Origin: Actinomadura livida
GTDB lineage: Bacteria; Actinomycetota; Actinomycetes; Streptosporangiales; Streptosporangiaceae
Length of the DNA: 46,347 nucleotides
Direction of reading: 5' to 3'
Assembly: GCF_014648675.1 (NCBI RefSeq)
Contig: NZ_BMRO01000007.1
Location: forward strand, 207,184 to 253,530
The translations under genes were made by a program, and so were the position numbers. The notes under the pieces were generated by a model. The model did no database searches. It worked only from the letters and a program-made list of their open reading frames with translations, and had not been told where the DNA came from. This document shows positions 17,129-26,375 of the stretch, piece after piece; positions within the stretch are counted from its first letter, which is position 1, and each line of letters begins with the position of its first letter.

Positions 17129-18362
17129 ACCGGTGACGCAGCACGCGCGGGCACGCGGCCGGTCGGCCACCGTCCGCCACGAGACCCCGGCACAGCGCGT
17201 CGAGATCGGCGCCGGTGTCGTCGACGGCGTGGGCGGGATCGTCTCCGGCCTCGGCGGCACCGTGGTCGGGATCCTCGCCGGCGACCGCGTCTGGCGGGGC
17301 GGGCTGGGCGGACGCGTGGAGAGATCGCTCGGCTCGGCCGGCCGCGTCGTCTGCAACGAGATCGAGCCGCACACGCCGCTGTCGGCGGCGGTGCGGCTCG
17401 GTCGCCGCTTCGCCGACGCCGGAGTGGACCTCATCCTGGCACTCGGCGGAGGCAGCGCCAGCGACCTGGGCAAGGCGACCGCGGCGGTGATGGCCTCACT
17501 CGGCCGGGGCGACGCCCAGCCCGACATGTCCCGGCTCTTCGCCCGGGTGCGAGCCGACGGCACGGTCTCCGATCCCGCGGTGGGAGGGCGGCCGGTGCCG
17601 CTCGTCGTGGTGCCGACCACGCTCTCCGGCGCGGAACTGACACCGGGCGCGGGAGTCACCGAGAACGGCATGAAGCGCGTGCTCTGGGACCAGGCGCTGT
17701 CCGCGCGGGTGATCCTCTACGAGACCTCCGACGACAACGACCTGCCCGCGGCCGTCGTCGCCACGACGGGCATGAACGCGATGGCGCACGCGGTGGAGGC
17801 GATGTACTCCACCGCGGGCGACGCGATCAGCGACGGGCTCGCCGTCGCCGGGCTCGACGCGCTCACCGCCGGCATGGTCCGCTACCTGGCCGCCGGAGAC
17901 CGCGGCGAACAGGCCAAGGCGGAGCTGTTCACCGGCGCGGTCCTGGCGGGCCGGGCGCTCAGCACCGCGCGGGTGTGCCTGCACCATGCGATCTGCCACG
18001 TTCTCGGGGCGCACCACGGTGTCGCGCACGGTGACGCCAACGCCGTGATGCTCAGCTACGTCGTCGACTTCAACGAGGCCGGCGCGGCCCGGCAGCTCGC
18101 CCGGTGCGCCGCCACGATCCGCGGCGCCGCCGAGCGGGTGCTCGGCACGCCCCTGACCGAGACCTCCCCGGGCGCGGTGCTGCGCGAGTTCCAGACCCGC
18201 GTCGGGGCGCCCACCACGCTCACCGAGATCGGGCTGCCGCATGTCGACGTCGAGGACGTGGTCAGCGGCCTGCGCGAGGAACGGGGCGTCGCCCTGAACC
18301 CGGTACCGGTGACCGACGACGACGTCCGCCACCTGCTCGCCGCCGCCCGCGGAGCGGCTTGA
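17121..18362 (+). CDS. Iron-containing alcohol dehydrogenase, maleylacetate-reductase-like
   Basis: 413 residues of the Fe-ADH fold. The nucleotide-binding loop is ALGGGSASDLGKATA, followed by PLVVVPTTLSGAELTPGAGVT; HAVEAMYS and CHVLGAHHGVAHGDANAVML carry the histidines that bind metal or act in catalysis. The pattern GGGS-xxxLGKA with TTxSGAExT is closer to maleylacetate reductases than to simple alcohol dehydrogenases, so reduction of an unsaturated oxo-acid or an aldehyde/ketone is expected. The TTG at 17121 overlaps the amidohydrolase stop; an in-frame GTG at 17133 is an alternative. Confidence 0.85.
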   Translation: MAEPVTQHARARGRSATVRHETPAQRVEIGAGVVDGVGGIVSGLGGTVVGILAGDRVWRGGLGGRVERSLGSAGRVVCNEIEPHTPLSAAVRLGRRFADAGVDLILALGGGSASDLGKATAAVMASLGRGDAQPDMSRLFARVRADGTVSDPAVGGRPVPLVVVPTTLSGAELTPGAGVTENGMKRVLWDQALSARVILYETSDDNDLPAAVVATTGMNAMAHAVEAMYSTAGDAISDGLAVAGLDALTAGMVRYLAAGDRGEQAKAELFTGAVLAGRALSTARVCLHHAICHVLGAHHGVAHGDANAVMLSYVVDFNEAGAARQLARCAATIRGAAERVLGTPLTETSPGAVLREFQTRVGAPTTLTEIGLPHVDVEDVVSGLREERGVALNPVPVTDDDVRHLLAAARGAA

Positions 18363-18400
18363 CCGGCGCGGCCCGCCGTGCCGAACCCCTTGGAGATCAG

Positions 18401-20548
18401 ATGACCACTACTGTCGAGTCCGCGCACGCTCTCGACCCGCTGTTCCGCCCCGCGAGCGTGGCGGTCGTCGGAGTTTCCACTTCGCCGACGAGCCCGGGCG
18501 CGCGGACGTTCGCCAACCTCGTCCGGCACTTCGACGGCGAGGTGTTCGGCGTCAACCCCGCCGAGCCGGAGATCGAGGGCCGCCGGCTCTCCGCGTCGCT
18601 GACCGCGATCGGCGAACCGCCCGACCTCGTGGTGATCGCGACCCCGGCGGAGTCGGTGCTCGACATCCTCACCGAGGCCGGCGAACTCGGCGTGAAGGCG
18701 GCGATCGTGCTCTCCGCGGGCTTCGCCGAGGCCGGCGAGGAGGGCAGGCGGCTCCAGGGCCTGCTCGCCGAGACGGCACGGCGCCACGGCATGGCCCTGA
18801 TCGGCCCGAACTCGATGGGCATGATCAGCCGCCCGAACTCGCTGTTCGCCACCTTCACCAACGCGGTGCAGGAGGCGAACGCGGGTGGCCGGGTCGCCGT
18901 CGTGGGCCAGAGCGGCGGCATGGCGGCGATCATCTACACGATCTGCCTGGCGCACGGCGTCGGCGTGGACTACCTCGTCGCGCTCGGCAACGAGTCCGCC
19001 ACCTCGCTGGGTGAGGTCGTCGAGTGGATGATGCGTCCCGAGTCCGGGGTGGACGCCGTCCTCGGCTTCGTGGAGTCGCTGTCCGGCTGGGACGAGCTCG
19101 CGGCGGCCGCCCGGATGGCCGCCGAGTCGCAGAAGGTCATCGCGTTCTGCAGGGCGGGCCGGTCGCAGCTGGGCGCGGCCGCCGCGGGCAGCCACATCGG
19201 CGCGGTCGCCGGTGACGAGAAGGTCCTCGCGGACCTCGCCGCGGCCGGCGGCATCGTCGAGGCGGCGACGCTGGACGACCTGCTCGACATCGCCAAGGCG
19301 CGGCACGTCGCGCGGCCGATGCGGGGGCGGCGCGTCGGGGTGGTGACGGCGTCCGGCGGGGCCGGGTCGCTCTTCGCCGACCTGATGACCTCGGCGGGCC
19401 TGGACCTCCCGGAGCTGTCGCCGGAGCTGCAGAAGAAGGTGTTCGAGGTGATCCCCTGGTTCGGCTCGGCGACGAACCCGGTGGACACGACCGCCTTCAT
19501 CCAGAGCCGGCCCGAGGAGTTCTGCGCGGTGGCCGGGATCCTCGCGGCCTCCGGCGAGGTCGACGCGGTGATGGTCTTCCTCGGCACCCTGGACCCGATC
19601 GCGCCGCGGCTCGTCCGCTCGCTCACCGAGATCGCCGCACGGCATCCGGCCGTCCCGGTGGTGGTGACCTGGGGCGGCGGCAGCAAGCGCTTCAAGGAGG
19701 AGCTCTGGCGGGCCGGCGTCGCGACCTTCGACGACCCGGACCGCGCCGTCCAGGCCCTCGTCGGGCTCGCGCCCGCACGGCGCGTCGCCGCGGCGACCGG
19801 CCCGGTGAACGCCCCCTCGCCGTTCCTCGACCCGCTGCCCGGTGAGCTGACCGGGGGCCGGTCGACCGTCACGTTGAACGAGCACGACGTGCGCAGACTC
19901 CTTGAGGCGGCCGGCCTGCCGGTCCCGGCCGGCGCCCTGGCCGCCGACGCGGACCGGGCCGTCGCCATCGCGGCGGAGATCCAGGGCGAGGTGGTGCTCA
20001 AGCTCATCGCCCCCGGCCTGGAGCACAAGAGCGACATCGGGGGCGTCGTCGTCGGCGTCAGCGGAGCGGACGAGGTGCGGCGCCAGGCCGAGCGGCTGTT
20101 CGCGCTCGGCCGCGAACACGGTTCCGCCGTGGACGGTGTGCTCGTCGAACAGCGCGCGCCCGCCGGCATCGAGCTGGTCTGCGGTGTGCGGCGCGACCGG
20201 GTGGCGGGCCCCGTGGTGGTGGTCGGCCTCGGCGGCGTGCTCACCGAGATCATCGGTGAGATGGCGGTGCGCGCGGCCCCCCTGACGCGCGGGGACGCGC
20301 TCGACGCACTGGAGCAGCTGTTCGCGGGCCGGCTGCTCAACCACCACCGGGGGCTCGGCCCCGCGGCCGCCGAAGCCGTGGCGGACCTGCTCGTAAGGCT
20401 CGGCGACATCATCGCCGCCACCGACCGCCTCGTCGAACTCGAATGCAATCCGGTCATCGTGTCCGAGGCCGGTGCCCTGATCTGCGACGGCCTCGCCGTC
20501 GTCGGCGGGGATCCCGACGACTCTTCAACAGGGAGGTTCCTTCAGTGA
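18401..20548 (+). CDS. ADP-forming acyl-CoA synthetase (acetate-CoA ligase family protein)
   Basis: 715 residues with all parts of the NDP-forming acyl-CoA synthetase family in one chain: CoA-binding Rossmann domain (about 10-135: LFRPASVAVVGVSTSPTSPG), succinyl-CoA-ligase-like domains (about 150-460, VAVVGQSGGMAAI and AGSHIGAVAGDE with the expected phospho-transfer His), and a C-terminal ATP-grasp domain (about 485-710: EVVLKLIAPGLEHKSDIGGV). It could activate an acid to its CoA ester or run in reverse to make ATP from an acyl-CoA. ATG 18401 has GGAG six bases upstream. It is coupled by overlap to the following acyl-CoA dehydrogenase. Confidence 0.9.
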   Translation: MTTTVESAHALDPLFRPASVAVVGVSTSPTSPGARTFANLVRHFDGEVFGVNPAEPEIEGRRLSASLTAIGEPPDLVVIATPAESVLDILTEAGELGVKAAIVLSAGFAEAGEEGRRLQGLLAETARRHGMALIGPNSMGMISRPNSLFATFTNAVQEANAGGRVAVVGQSGGMAAIIYTICLAHGVGVDYLVALGNESATSLGEVVEWMMRPESGVDAVLGFVESLSGWDELAAAARMAAESQKVIAFCRAGRSQLGAAAAGSHIGAVAGDEKVLADLAAAGGIVEAATLDDLLDIAKARHVARPMRGRRVGVVTASGGAGSLFADLMTSAGLDLPELSPELQKKVFEVIPWFGSATNPVDTTAFIQSRPEEFCAVAGILAASGEVDAVMVFLGTLDPIAPRLVRSLTEIAARHPAVPVVVTWGGGSKRFKEELWRAGVATFDDPDRAVQALVGLAPARRVAAATGPVNAPSPFLDPLPGELTGGRSTVTLNEHDVRRLLEAAGLPVPAGALAADADRAVAIAAEIQGEVVLKLIAPGLEHKSDIGGVVVGVSGADEVRRQAERLFALGREHGSAVDGVLVEQRAPAGIELVCGVRRDRVAGPVVVVGLGGVLTEIIGEMAVRAAPLTRGDALDALEQLFAGRLLNHHRGLGPAAAEAVADLLVRLGDIIAATDRLVELECNPVIVSEAGALICDGLAVVGGDPDDSSTGRFLQ

Positions 20549-21729
20549 GCAGTCCCTTCGACGGCGACCACGCGCGGGCGTTCCGCGGCGAGCTGCGGCA
20601 GTGGTTCGCGGACAACCTGCCGGCGGGCTGGGGTACCGAGCGCTTCGCCCCGCACGCGGACGAGGACGCCGAGGTGCGCTTCCTGCGCGGATGGCAGCGC
20701 ACCCTCTACGACGGAGGCTGGGCCGGCATCTCCTGGCCGGCCGAGTACGGCGGCCGCGGCGCGACACTGCTCGAACAGGCGGTCTTCGTCGAGGAGCGCG
20801 ACCGGGTGAAGGCGCCGTTCGACATCGGCATCGTCGGCACGCAGATGGTCGGGCCGATGCTGATCACCTTCGGGACGCGGGAGCAGAAGGACAGGTACCT
20901 GCGGCGCATCCTCACCGGCGCGGACCTCTGGTGCCAGGGCTTCTCCGAGCCGGAGGCGGGCTCCGACCTCGCCGGCCTGCGGACCCGCGCCGTCGCCGAC
21001 GGGGACGGCTGGCGGGTCAGCGGGCAGAAGGTCTGGACGAGCCGCGCGCAGCACGCCGACATGATGATCCTGCTCGCGCGCACCACGCCGGTCGGGGACG
21101 TCCCGCACCGGGGCATCTCCGCCTTCGCGGTGCCGATGGACAGTCCCGGACTCACCGTCCGCCCGCTTCGCCAGATCAACGGGTCGGCCGAGTTCTGCGA
21201 GGTCTTCCTGGACGAGGTGCCGATCGCCGCCGACGCGTTGATCGGCAAGGTGGACGAAGGCTGGAAGGTCGCCATGACCACCCTGTCCTGGGAGCGGTTC
21301 GCGACCACCCGCGCCTTCGAGATGCGGCGCCTCGCCGCGCAGCTGTGGACGGCGCTGCCCGAGGAGGCCCGCGCCGACAACGCCGTCCGGGCGCGGGTGC
21401 TCGAACTGCTGGCGCAGGCGCACGCCGGGGGGCTGAGTTATCAGCGGATGGTGTCGACGGTGACGGCGAAGGGCGAAGTCGGCGTGGACGCCTCGGCGGG
21501 GAAGCTGTTCAGCACCGAACTGGGGCAGCGCATCGTCGACCTCGCCTTGAGCGTCCTGCCGCCCCCGGACGTGCTCGGTGAGGTCCGCCCCGGCAACCAG
21601 GGGACGACGTCGTGGCCACTGGAGTGGGTGAACGGCTTCAAGAACACCATCGCCGCCGGAACATCCCAGGTGCAGCGCAACATCATCGGCGAACGGGTGC
21701 TCGGCCTACCGAAGGGCGGTGCGCGCTGA
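20545..21729 (+). CDS. Acyl-CoA dehydrogenase, first of a pair
   Basis: 394-residue FAD-dependent acyl-CoA dehydrogenase. Landmarks: WCQGFSEPEAGSDLAGL (flavin/substrate loop), GQKVWTSRAQHADM, and the C-terminal GTSQVQRNIIGERVLGLP. GTG 20545 lies inside the upstream stop codon with GGGAGG eleven bases before it. The following gene encodes a shorter, more divergent family member whose ATG shares a base with this stop. In actinobacteria such adjacent pairs, for example ChsE1-ChsE2 in steroid degradation, form alpha2-beta2 enzymes with only half the flavin sites; I infer the same here. Confidence 0.92.
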   Translation: MSSPFDGDHARAFRGELRQWFADNLPAGWGTERFAPHADEDAEVRFLRGWQRTLYDGGWAGISWPAEYGGRGATLLEQAVFVEERDRVKAPFDIGIVGTQMVGPMLITFGTREQKDRYLRRILTGADLWCQGFSEPEAGSDLAGLRTRAVADGDGWRVSGQKVWTSRAQHADMMILLARTTPVGDVPHRGISAFAVPMDSPGLTVRPLRQINGSAEFCEVFLDEVPIAADALIGKVDEGWKVAMTTLSWERFATTRAFEMRRLAAQLWTALPEEARADNAVRARVLELLAQAHAGGLSYQRMVSTVTAKGEVGVDASAGKLFSTELGQRIVDLALSVLPPPDVLGEVRPGNQGTTSWPLEWVNGFKNTIAAGTSQVQRNIIGERVLGLPKGGAR

Positions 21730-22811
21730 TGAGCGTGGTGCTGACCGACCTCCAGGAAGAGCTGCGCCGGACGGTGCGCGGCGCGATCGAGGCGCGGCAC
21801 GGTGCCGCACGCGTGATCGAGCTCGCCGAGGCGGGCGCCGAAGGCGACGACGCGGACGTATGGAAGGCCCTCTCCGACATCGGCGTGCCGCAGATCGGCA
21901 CGCCCGACTCCGGCACCGGGCTGCTCGACCTCGGGCTGATGGTGCAGGAGGCCGGCCGCGGGCTGCTCCCCGGGACGCTGCTGGGGCATGCGCTGGGCCA
22001 GCGGCTGCTCCTCGCCGCGGACGGAGCCGCCGGCCCGCTCGCCGAGGCCGACGCCGCCGGACACCGGCTGGCCGCGTCCTGGCGACTCGACCCGGCCGCG
22101 GTCACCGTCGAGCCGGACGGGGTCCTGCACGGCCGGGCCGGGGCGATAGCCGAGGGACGGCAGGCCGACGTTCTCGTCCTGCCGGTCACCGGCCCGGCGG
22201 TCGCCTGCGTGGACACGAACTCGCTCGGCTTCTCGCCGGAAAAGGCCGGCGCGATCGACACCGGCCGTGACTGGACGGCCGTCGATCTCGACGGCATTCC
22301 GGCGCGGGTGTACGGACTCGAGCCGGAGAGCTGGCGGCGCGTCCTGCTCGAAGCCGCCGTGCTGCTGTGCTTCGACTCCCTCGGCAGCGCCGAGCGCTGC
22401 CTCGACGACGCCGTGCGGTACGCGAAGGAACGCCGCCAGTTCGGTCAGGCGATCGGCGGCTTCCAGGCGGTGAAGCACCTGCTCGTCGACGCCCACGTGG
22501 CCGTCGACAATGCCCGCTCGGCCACGTGGCACGCCGCCGCCGCGCTCGACTCGGGCGCGGCCGACGCCGCGTTCAGCGCCCACGTCGCGAAGGCCGTCAC
22601 CGACCAGGCGCACGTCCGGACGGCGGCGGCGGGCATCCAGGTGCACGGCGGAACGGGCTTCACCCGCGAGGTCGCGGCGCACCTGCATGCCCGGAGGAGC
22701 AGGTACAACGAGCGGCTCGCCGGTACGCCGGCGGAGCACCTCGATGCCATGGCCGACGATCTCCCGATGGTGCTCGGCCAATGGTCCGGCGTGCCGGCCG
22801 ACCGAACCTGA
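21729..22811 (+). CDS. Acyl-CoA dehydrogenase, second of a pair
   Basis: 360 residues, shorter and more diverged than its neighbour, as is usual for the second subunit of heteromeric actinobacterial acyl-CoA dehydrogenases. The N-terminal helical and middle beta domains are weakly conserved. The C-terminal domain is clear: RYAKERRQFGQAIGGFQAVK and IQVHGGTGFTREVAAHLHAR. It likely supplies part of the flavin or substrate pocket to the product of the preceding gene. TGATG overlap with that gene gives translational coupling. Confidence 0.9.
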   Translation: MSVVLTDLQEELRRTVRGAIEARHGAARVIELAEAGAEGDDADVWKALSDIGVPQIGTPDSGTGLLDLGLMVQEAGRGLLPGTLLGHALGQRLLLAADGAAGPLAEADAAGHRLAASWRLDPAAVTVEPDGVLHGRAGAIAEGRQADVLVLPVTGPAVACVDTNSLGFSPEKAGAIDTGRDWTAVDLDGIPARVYGLEPESWRRVLLEAAVLLCFDSLGSAERCLDDAVRYAKERRQFGQAIGGFQAVKHLLVDAHVAVDNARSATWHAAAALDSGAADAAFSAHVAKAVTDQAHVRTAAAGIQVHGGTGFTREVAAHLHARRSRYNERLAGTPAEHLDAMADDLPMVLGQWSGVPADRT

Positions 22812-22832
22812 CGGAATAGAGAGGAACAGACG

Positions 22833-23816
22833 ATGTGGCAAGCAGATCGCCTTGAGATCACGGTGCTCGTCGAGAACTGGGTGGACATGCTCCTGCCCGA
22901 ACTCGACACGCCCGGCGGGCACTGCGTTTCGCGGTTCGGGCTGGTGGAGCACTTCGACCCGAGGCTGGTCCCGCCGGCGGCGGAGAACGGGCTGAGCCTG
23001 CTGGTCACCGCCTACAGCGGCAGACGCGCCACCCGGGTCCTGTTCGACGCCGGGCTCACCGGTACCGTCCTCGCGCACAACCTGCGGTCATTGAGGATCG
23101 ACCCCACCGAATTCGACCACCTCGTCGTCAGCCACGGCCATCCGGACCACTTCGGCGGCGTGTACGGCCTGCTCGACGCGATCGAGGCGCCGCTGCCGGT
23201 CATCACCCACCCGGACGCGTTTCTCCCCCGCTACGCGGTGATGGGCGACGGACGCGCGGCCCCCCAGTACAACCAGGCGTTCCGCGAGGACGACCTGGCC
23301 CGTTCGGGCGGGCGCCAGGTGCTGACCCGCGACCCGATGGTCCTCGGCTGGGGGGTCTTCACCACCGGCGAGATCCCGCGCGTCAACGACTTCGAGGGGC
23401 CGCCGCAGACCATGGAGACCCACGCCGCCGGCCTGTGGCAGGTGGACGGCGAGGGACGCCGGGTCCCCGACCAGGTATGGGACGAGCAGGGGCTGGTCAT
23501 CGACGTCAAGGGAGAGGGCCTGGTCGTCCTGACCGGGTGCGCGCACGCCGGCGTCGTGAACACGATCACCCGGGCGCGCGAGATCGCCGGCGGGGAGAAG
23601 CCGATCCGCGCCGTCCTGGGCGGATTCCATCTCGGTTTCCCGACCACGCCGGCGGAGAACGTCCAGAAAACGGTGGACGCCTTCGCCGAACTCGACGTGG
23701 CGATGGCCGTGCCGATGCACTGCTCCGGCCTGTCCGCGCACACGGCCCTGTCGACCCAACTGGCGGACCGCTACGTGCAGCCCGCGGTCGGCACGACGTT
23801 CCGGTTCGGCGCATGA
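22833..23816 (+). CDS. MBL-fold metallo-hydrolase
   Basis: 327 residues. The metal site is S-H101-G-H103-P-D105-H106-F-G-G. A later TGCAHAGVVNT, FHLGFP and a final PMHCSG are typical of the subgroup that includes dihydropterin-(ribofuranosyl)aminobenzene-phosphate-synthase-like proteins, rather than lactamases or glyoxalases. No signal peptide is seen. Members of this subgroup near catabolic operons have no settled reaction; thioester or lactone hydrolysis is possible. GAGAGGAA precedes ATG 22833, 21 bases after the acyl-CoA dehydrogenase pair. The stop overlaps the crotonase start. Confidence 0.85.
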   Translation: MWQADRLEITVLVENWVDMLLPELDTPGGHCVSRFGLVEHFDPRLVPPAAENGLSLLVTAYSGRRATRVLFDAGLTGTVLAHNLRSLRIDPTEFDHLVVSHGHPDHFGGVYGLLDAIEAPLPVITHPDAFLPRYAVMGDGRAAPQYNQAFREDDLARSGGRQVLTRDPMVLGWGVFTTGEIPRVNDFEGPPQTMETHAAGLWQVDGEGRRVPDQVWDEQGLVIDVKGEGLVVLTGCAHAGVVNTITRAREIAGGEKPIRAVLGGFHLGFPTTPAENVQKTVDAFAELDVAMAVPMHCSGLSAHTALSTQLADRYVQPAVGTTFRFGA

Positions 23817-24637
23817 GCGCGTCGGAACTCGTCCTCCGGGAGACGCTCGGTCCAGTCCGCCGGCTGACCCTCAACCGCCCGGACCGCCGCAACGCCCTTT
23901 CCGTGGAGCTTCTGCAGGAGCTGGTCGGCGCGCTTGAGCAGGCTACCGACGATCCCGACATCTCGGTCATCGTCCTGCGCGGAGAGGGCAAGGGATTCTC
24001 CGCGGGGTTCGACCTGAGCGCCGGCTACAACGGCCCGCGGACGATCTGGTCCGACCGTGAGCGGCTGCGCCGGTCGAACCGCGCCCTGGACGAGGTGTTC
24101 AACACGCCGCTGCCGGTGATCGCGCAGGTGCACGGCTTCGCCATAGCCGGGGGCGCCGACCTGGCCCTGCACTGCGACTTCCTGGTGTGTGCGCGCGACG
24201 CCCGCATCGGCTTCCCGCCGGTGCGCAACCTGGGCGTGCCACCGACGAACATGTGGCTGTACCGCCTAGGCCCGCAAATGGCCAAGCGGATGCTGCTCAC
24301 CGGCGACTCGATCACCGGCGCCGAGGCACACCAACTGGGCCTGGCCATGGAGAGCCACGCGCCCGAGGCGCTCGATGACGCGGTCCTGACGCTCGCGAAC
24401 CGGATGGCGAAGGTCGGGCGCGAGATGCTGATCGGCAACAAGCACGTGCTGAACCGCGGCATCGACCTGATGGGCCGCGCGACGCTGGCCCGCATCGCCG
24501 AAACCGAGGACGCGGTGGCGCACACCGCCCCGCCCGCCCTCGCCTTCCGCGAGCGCGTAGGGGAGATCGGCCTCGCACCCGCGCTACGCGAACGAGATGC
24601 CGCCTTCCACCCGGATCCCCCCGGGCTCGTCCCCTGA
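23813..24637 (+). CDS. Enoyl-CoA hydratase/isomerase (crotonase) family protein
   Basis: 274 residues. Crotonase landmarks: GPVRRLTLNRPDRRNALS, the CoA/oxyanion loop GKGFSAGFDLS and HGFAIAGGADLALHCDF. Of the two glutamates needed by classical hydratases, the first is Asp116 and the second is replaced in FPPVRNLG (about Val137), a pattern shared by an actinobacterial subgroup with PPTNMWLYRLGPQMAKRML. It may therefore catalyse something other than simple hydration, such as hydrolysis or C-C cleavage of an acyl-CoA. The ATG overlaps the MBL gene's stop. Confidence 0.87.
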   Translation: MSASELVLRETLGPVRRLTLNRPDRRNALSVELLQELVGALEQATDDPDISVIVLRGEGKGFSAGFDLSAGYNGPRTIWSDRERLRRSNRALDEVFNTPLPVIAQVHGFAIAGGADLALHCDFLVCARDARIGFPPVRNLGVPPTNMWLYRLGPQMAKRMLLTGDSITGAEAHQLGLAMESHAPEALDDAVLTLANRMAKVGREMLIGNKHVLNRGIDLMGRATLARIAETEDAVAHTAPPALAFRERVGEIGLAPALRERDAAFHPDPPGLVP

Positions 24638-24676
24638 CCCCTTGCTGGCTCGACCAGCCCGAACCGGAGGTGACCG

Positions 24677-25582
24677 TTGTCGCCGGATGTTGCGGTACGT
24701 CGCTCATGTCTGTCCGTTCCCGCGTCCGATCAGGGAAAGGTCGACAAGGCGGTGGGGCTCCCCGCCGACGAGATCGTCTTCGACCTGGAGGACTCGGTCG
24801 TCGCGGACGCGAAGCCGCAGGCCCGGACCGCCCTGGCCGCCCGACTGCCGGACCTGACACGCGACGGGCGAACCGTAGCGATTCGAGTGAACCCGGTAGG
24901 GACCCCGTGGTGCCACCAGGAGATCCTGAGCCTGACGCAGAACGCGGCGCCCACTTCGTTCGTCCTGCCCAAGGTGTCCGACCCGGGCGACATCGCGTTC
25001 CTGGACCGCCTGCTGACCGGGATCGAGGCGGCCGCCGGCTCCGACCGGCACATCGGCATCCAGGCGCTGATCGAGACCCCCGAAGGCCTGCACCGCATCG
25101 ACGAGATCGCGGCGGCCTCGCCGCGTCTGCGAACCTTGATCCTCGGCTACGCGGACCTGGGAGCCGCGCTCGGCATGTCCTACCGGGACCTGGACCTGTG
25201 GCTCCCTGCCCAGCACGCCGTCCTCCTGGCCGCCAGACGCCACGGCCTGCAGGCCATCGACGGCCCCTACCTGGCGTACACCGACGACGCAGGCCAGAGC
25301 GCCGCCAACCAGCGCGCCCGGGCCCTGGGCTTCGACGGCAAATGGGCGATCCACCCCCGCCAACTGGCAGACGTCAACCAGGCCTTCACCCCCACACCCG
25401 ACGAGGTGGAGCAAGCCCTGATGATCCAGGCAGCAATGAAGCACGCCGAACACAACGGCGCGGGCGCAGTGTCGCTGAACGGAGAAATGATCGACCCAGC
25501 AGTCGCAACCGCAGCCCACCGCCTCCTGGCCCGCCACACCTGGAGCAGAGAGGCCTCCGGCCGCCCCGCTTCTCTCCCTTGA
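24677..25582 (+). CDS. HpcH/HpaI aldolase / citrate lyase beta (CitE-like) protein
   Basis: 301-residue TIM-barrel, Mg-dependent lyase. Landmarks: LSVPASDQGKVDKAVGLPAD, EIVFDLEDSVV (acidic metal-binding region), ALIETPEGL (metal-binding Glu) and the C-terminal GFDGKWAIHPRQL. Relatives split malyl-CoA, beta-methylmalyl-CoA or citramalyl-CoA into smaller units. As last gene of the operon it would perform the terminal C-C cleavage of the CoA-bound intermediate. The TTG at 24677 is chosen because GGAGG lies six bases before it. It ends two bases before the convergent transporter remnant. Confidence 0.88.
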   Translation: MSPDVAVRRSCLSVPASDQGKVDKAVGLPADEIVFDLEDSVVADAKPQARTALAARLPDLTRDGRTVAIRVNPVGTPWCHQEILSLTQNAAPTSFVLPKVSDPGDIAFLDRLLTGIEAAAGSDRHIGIQALIETPEGLHRIDEIAAASPRLRTLILGYADLGAALGMSYRDLDLWLPAQHAVLLAARRHGLQAIDGPYLAYTDDAGQSAANQRARALGFDGKWAIHPRQLADVNQAFTPTPDEVEQALMIQAAMKHAEHNGAGAVSLNGEMIDPAVATAAHRLLARHTWSREASGRPASLP

Positions 25583-25584
25583 CG

Positions 25585-26343
25585 TCACCGTTGAGAGGCG
25601 GCGTGATCCGTTCGCGGGCTGGGAGTGGGGGTGACGGGGGCGGGAGCCGGGGCGGTGCGGCGGGGAACGGTCAGGACGGCGAGGACGCCCGCGAGGGTGA
25701 GTGCGGCCGCGACGTAGACCGCGTTGCGCAGGCCGCCGGAGGTCGCGGCGCGCAGGGCCTCGCCGGTCAGGCCGGCGAGGCCGGAGGTGGAGACGCTCAC
25801 CAGGATGGCCAGGCCCACGCTGGTGCCGATCTGGAGGGCGGCGTTGGCCATGCCCCCGGCGGCGCCCTGGTCCGCGTCGGCCACGCCGTTGCCGGAAGTC
25901 CCGAACATGGTCGGGTAGATCGTCCCCATGCCCATGCCGTAGACGACCAGGCCGGCGAGGATCGTCCAGTACGAGCCGTCGGTGCGCATGCCGGCGGCCA
26001 TCAGCGCGCCGCCGCCGGAGCCGAGCAGCAGGGCGATGGCCAGGGTGGTCCGGGCTCCGACGCGGATGATGAGTCGTTCGGCGACGAAGTTGGCGATGCC
26101 GATCACCACCGAGAGGGTCAGGAAGACCAGCCCGCCCCGCAGCGCCGAATAGCCGAGCACGTCCTGGAAGTACAAGGTGAGGAAGTAGACCAGGTTCTGC
26201 ATGGTGATGCCGAAGGTGAGGATCACCAGCAGGCCGGCGCGGAGGTTGGGGTTGGCGAACAGCCGCAGCGGCATCAGCGGGTGCCGGGTGCGGGCCTCGA
26301 TGAGGACGAACGCGGCCAGCGCCGCAGACGAACCTCCCCGCAC
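25585..26343 (-). pseudogene. C-terminal half of a DHA2-type MFS exporter, 5' end lost
   Basis: About 250 residues corresponding to the second half of a 14-helix drug exporter of the EmrB/QacA type. It begins at AALAAFVLIEARTRHPLMPL, normally found around residue 260, and continues through NLVYFLTLYFQDVLGYSALRGG and GAAGGMANAALQIGTSVGLA to the stop at 25585. No N-terminal half, motif A or promoter remains. Homology stops at about 26325, where sequence of the divergent AfsR-like gene starts. A GTG at 26343 opens the frame, but its first codons belong to the other gene's DNA. Almost surely non-functional. Confidence 0.75.
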
Positions 26344-26375
26344 AGATCAGCGAGCTGGTCGGACGCGACGAGGCG

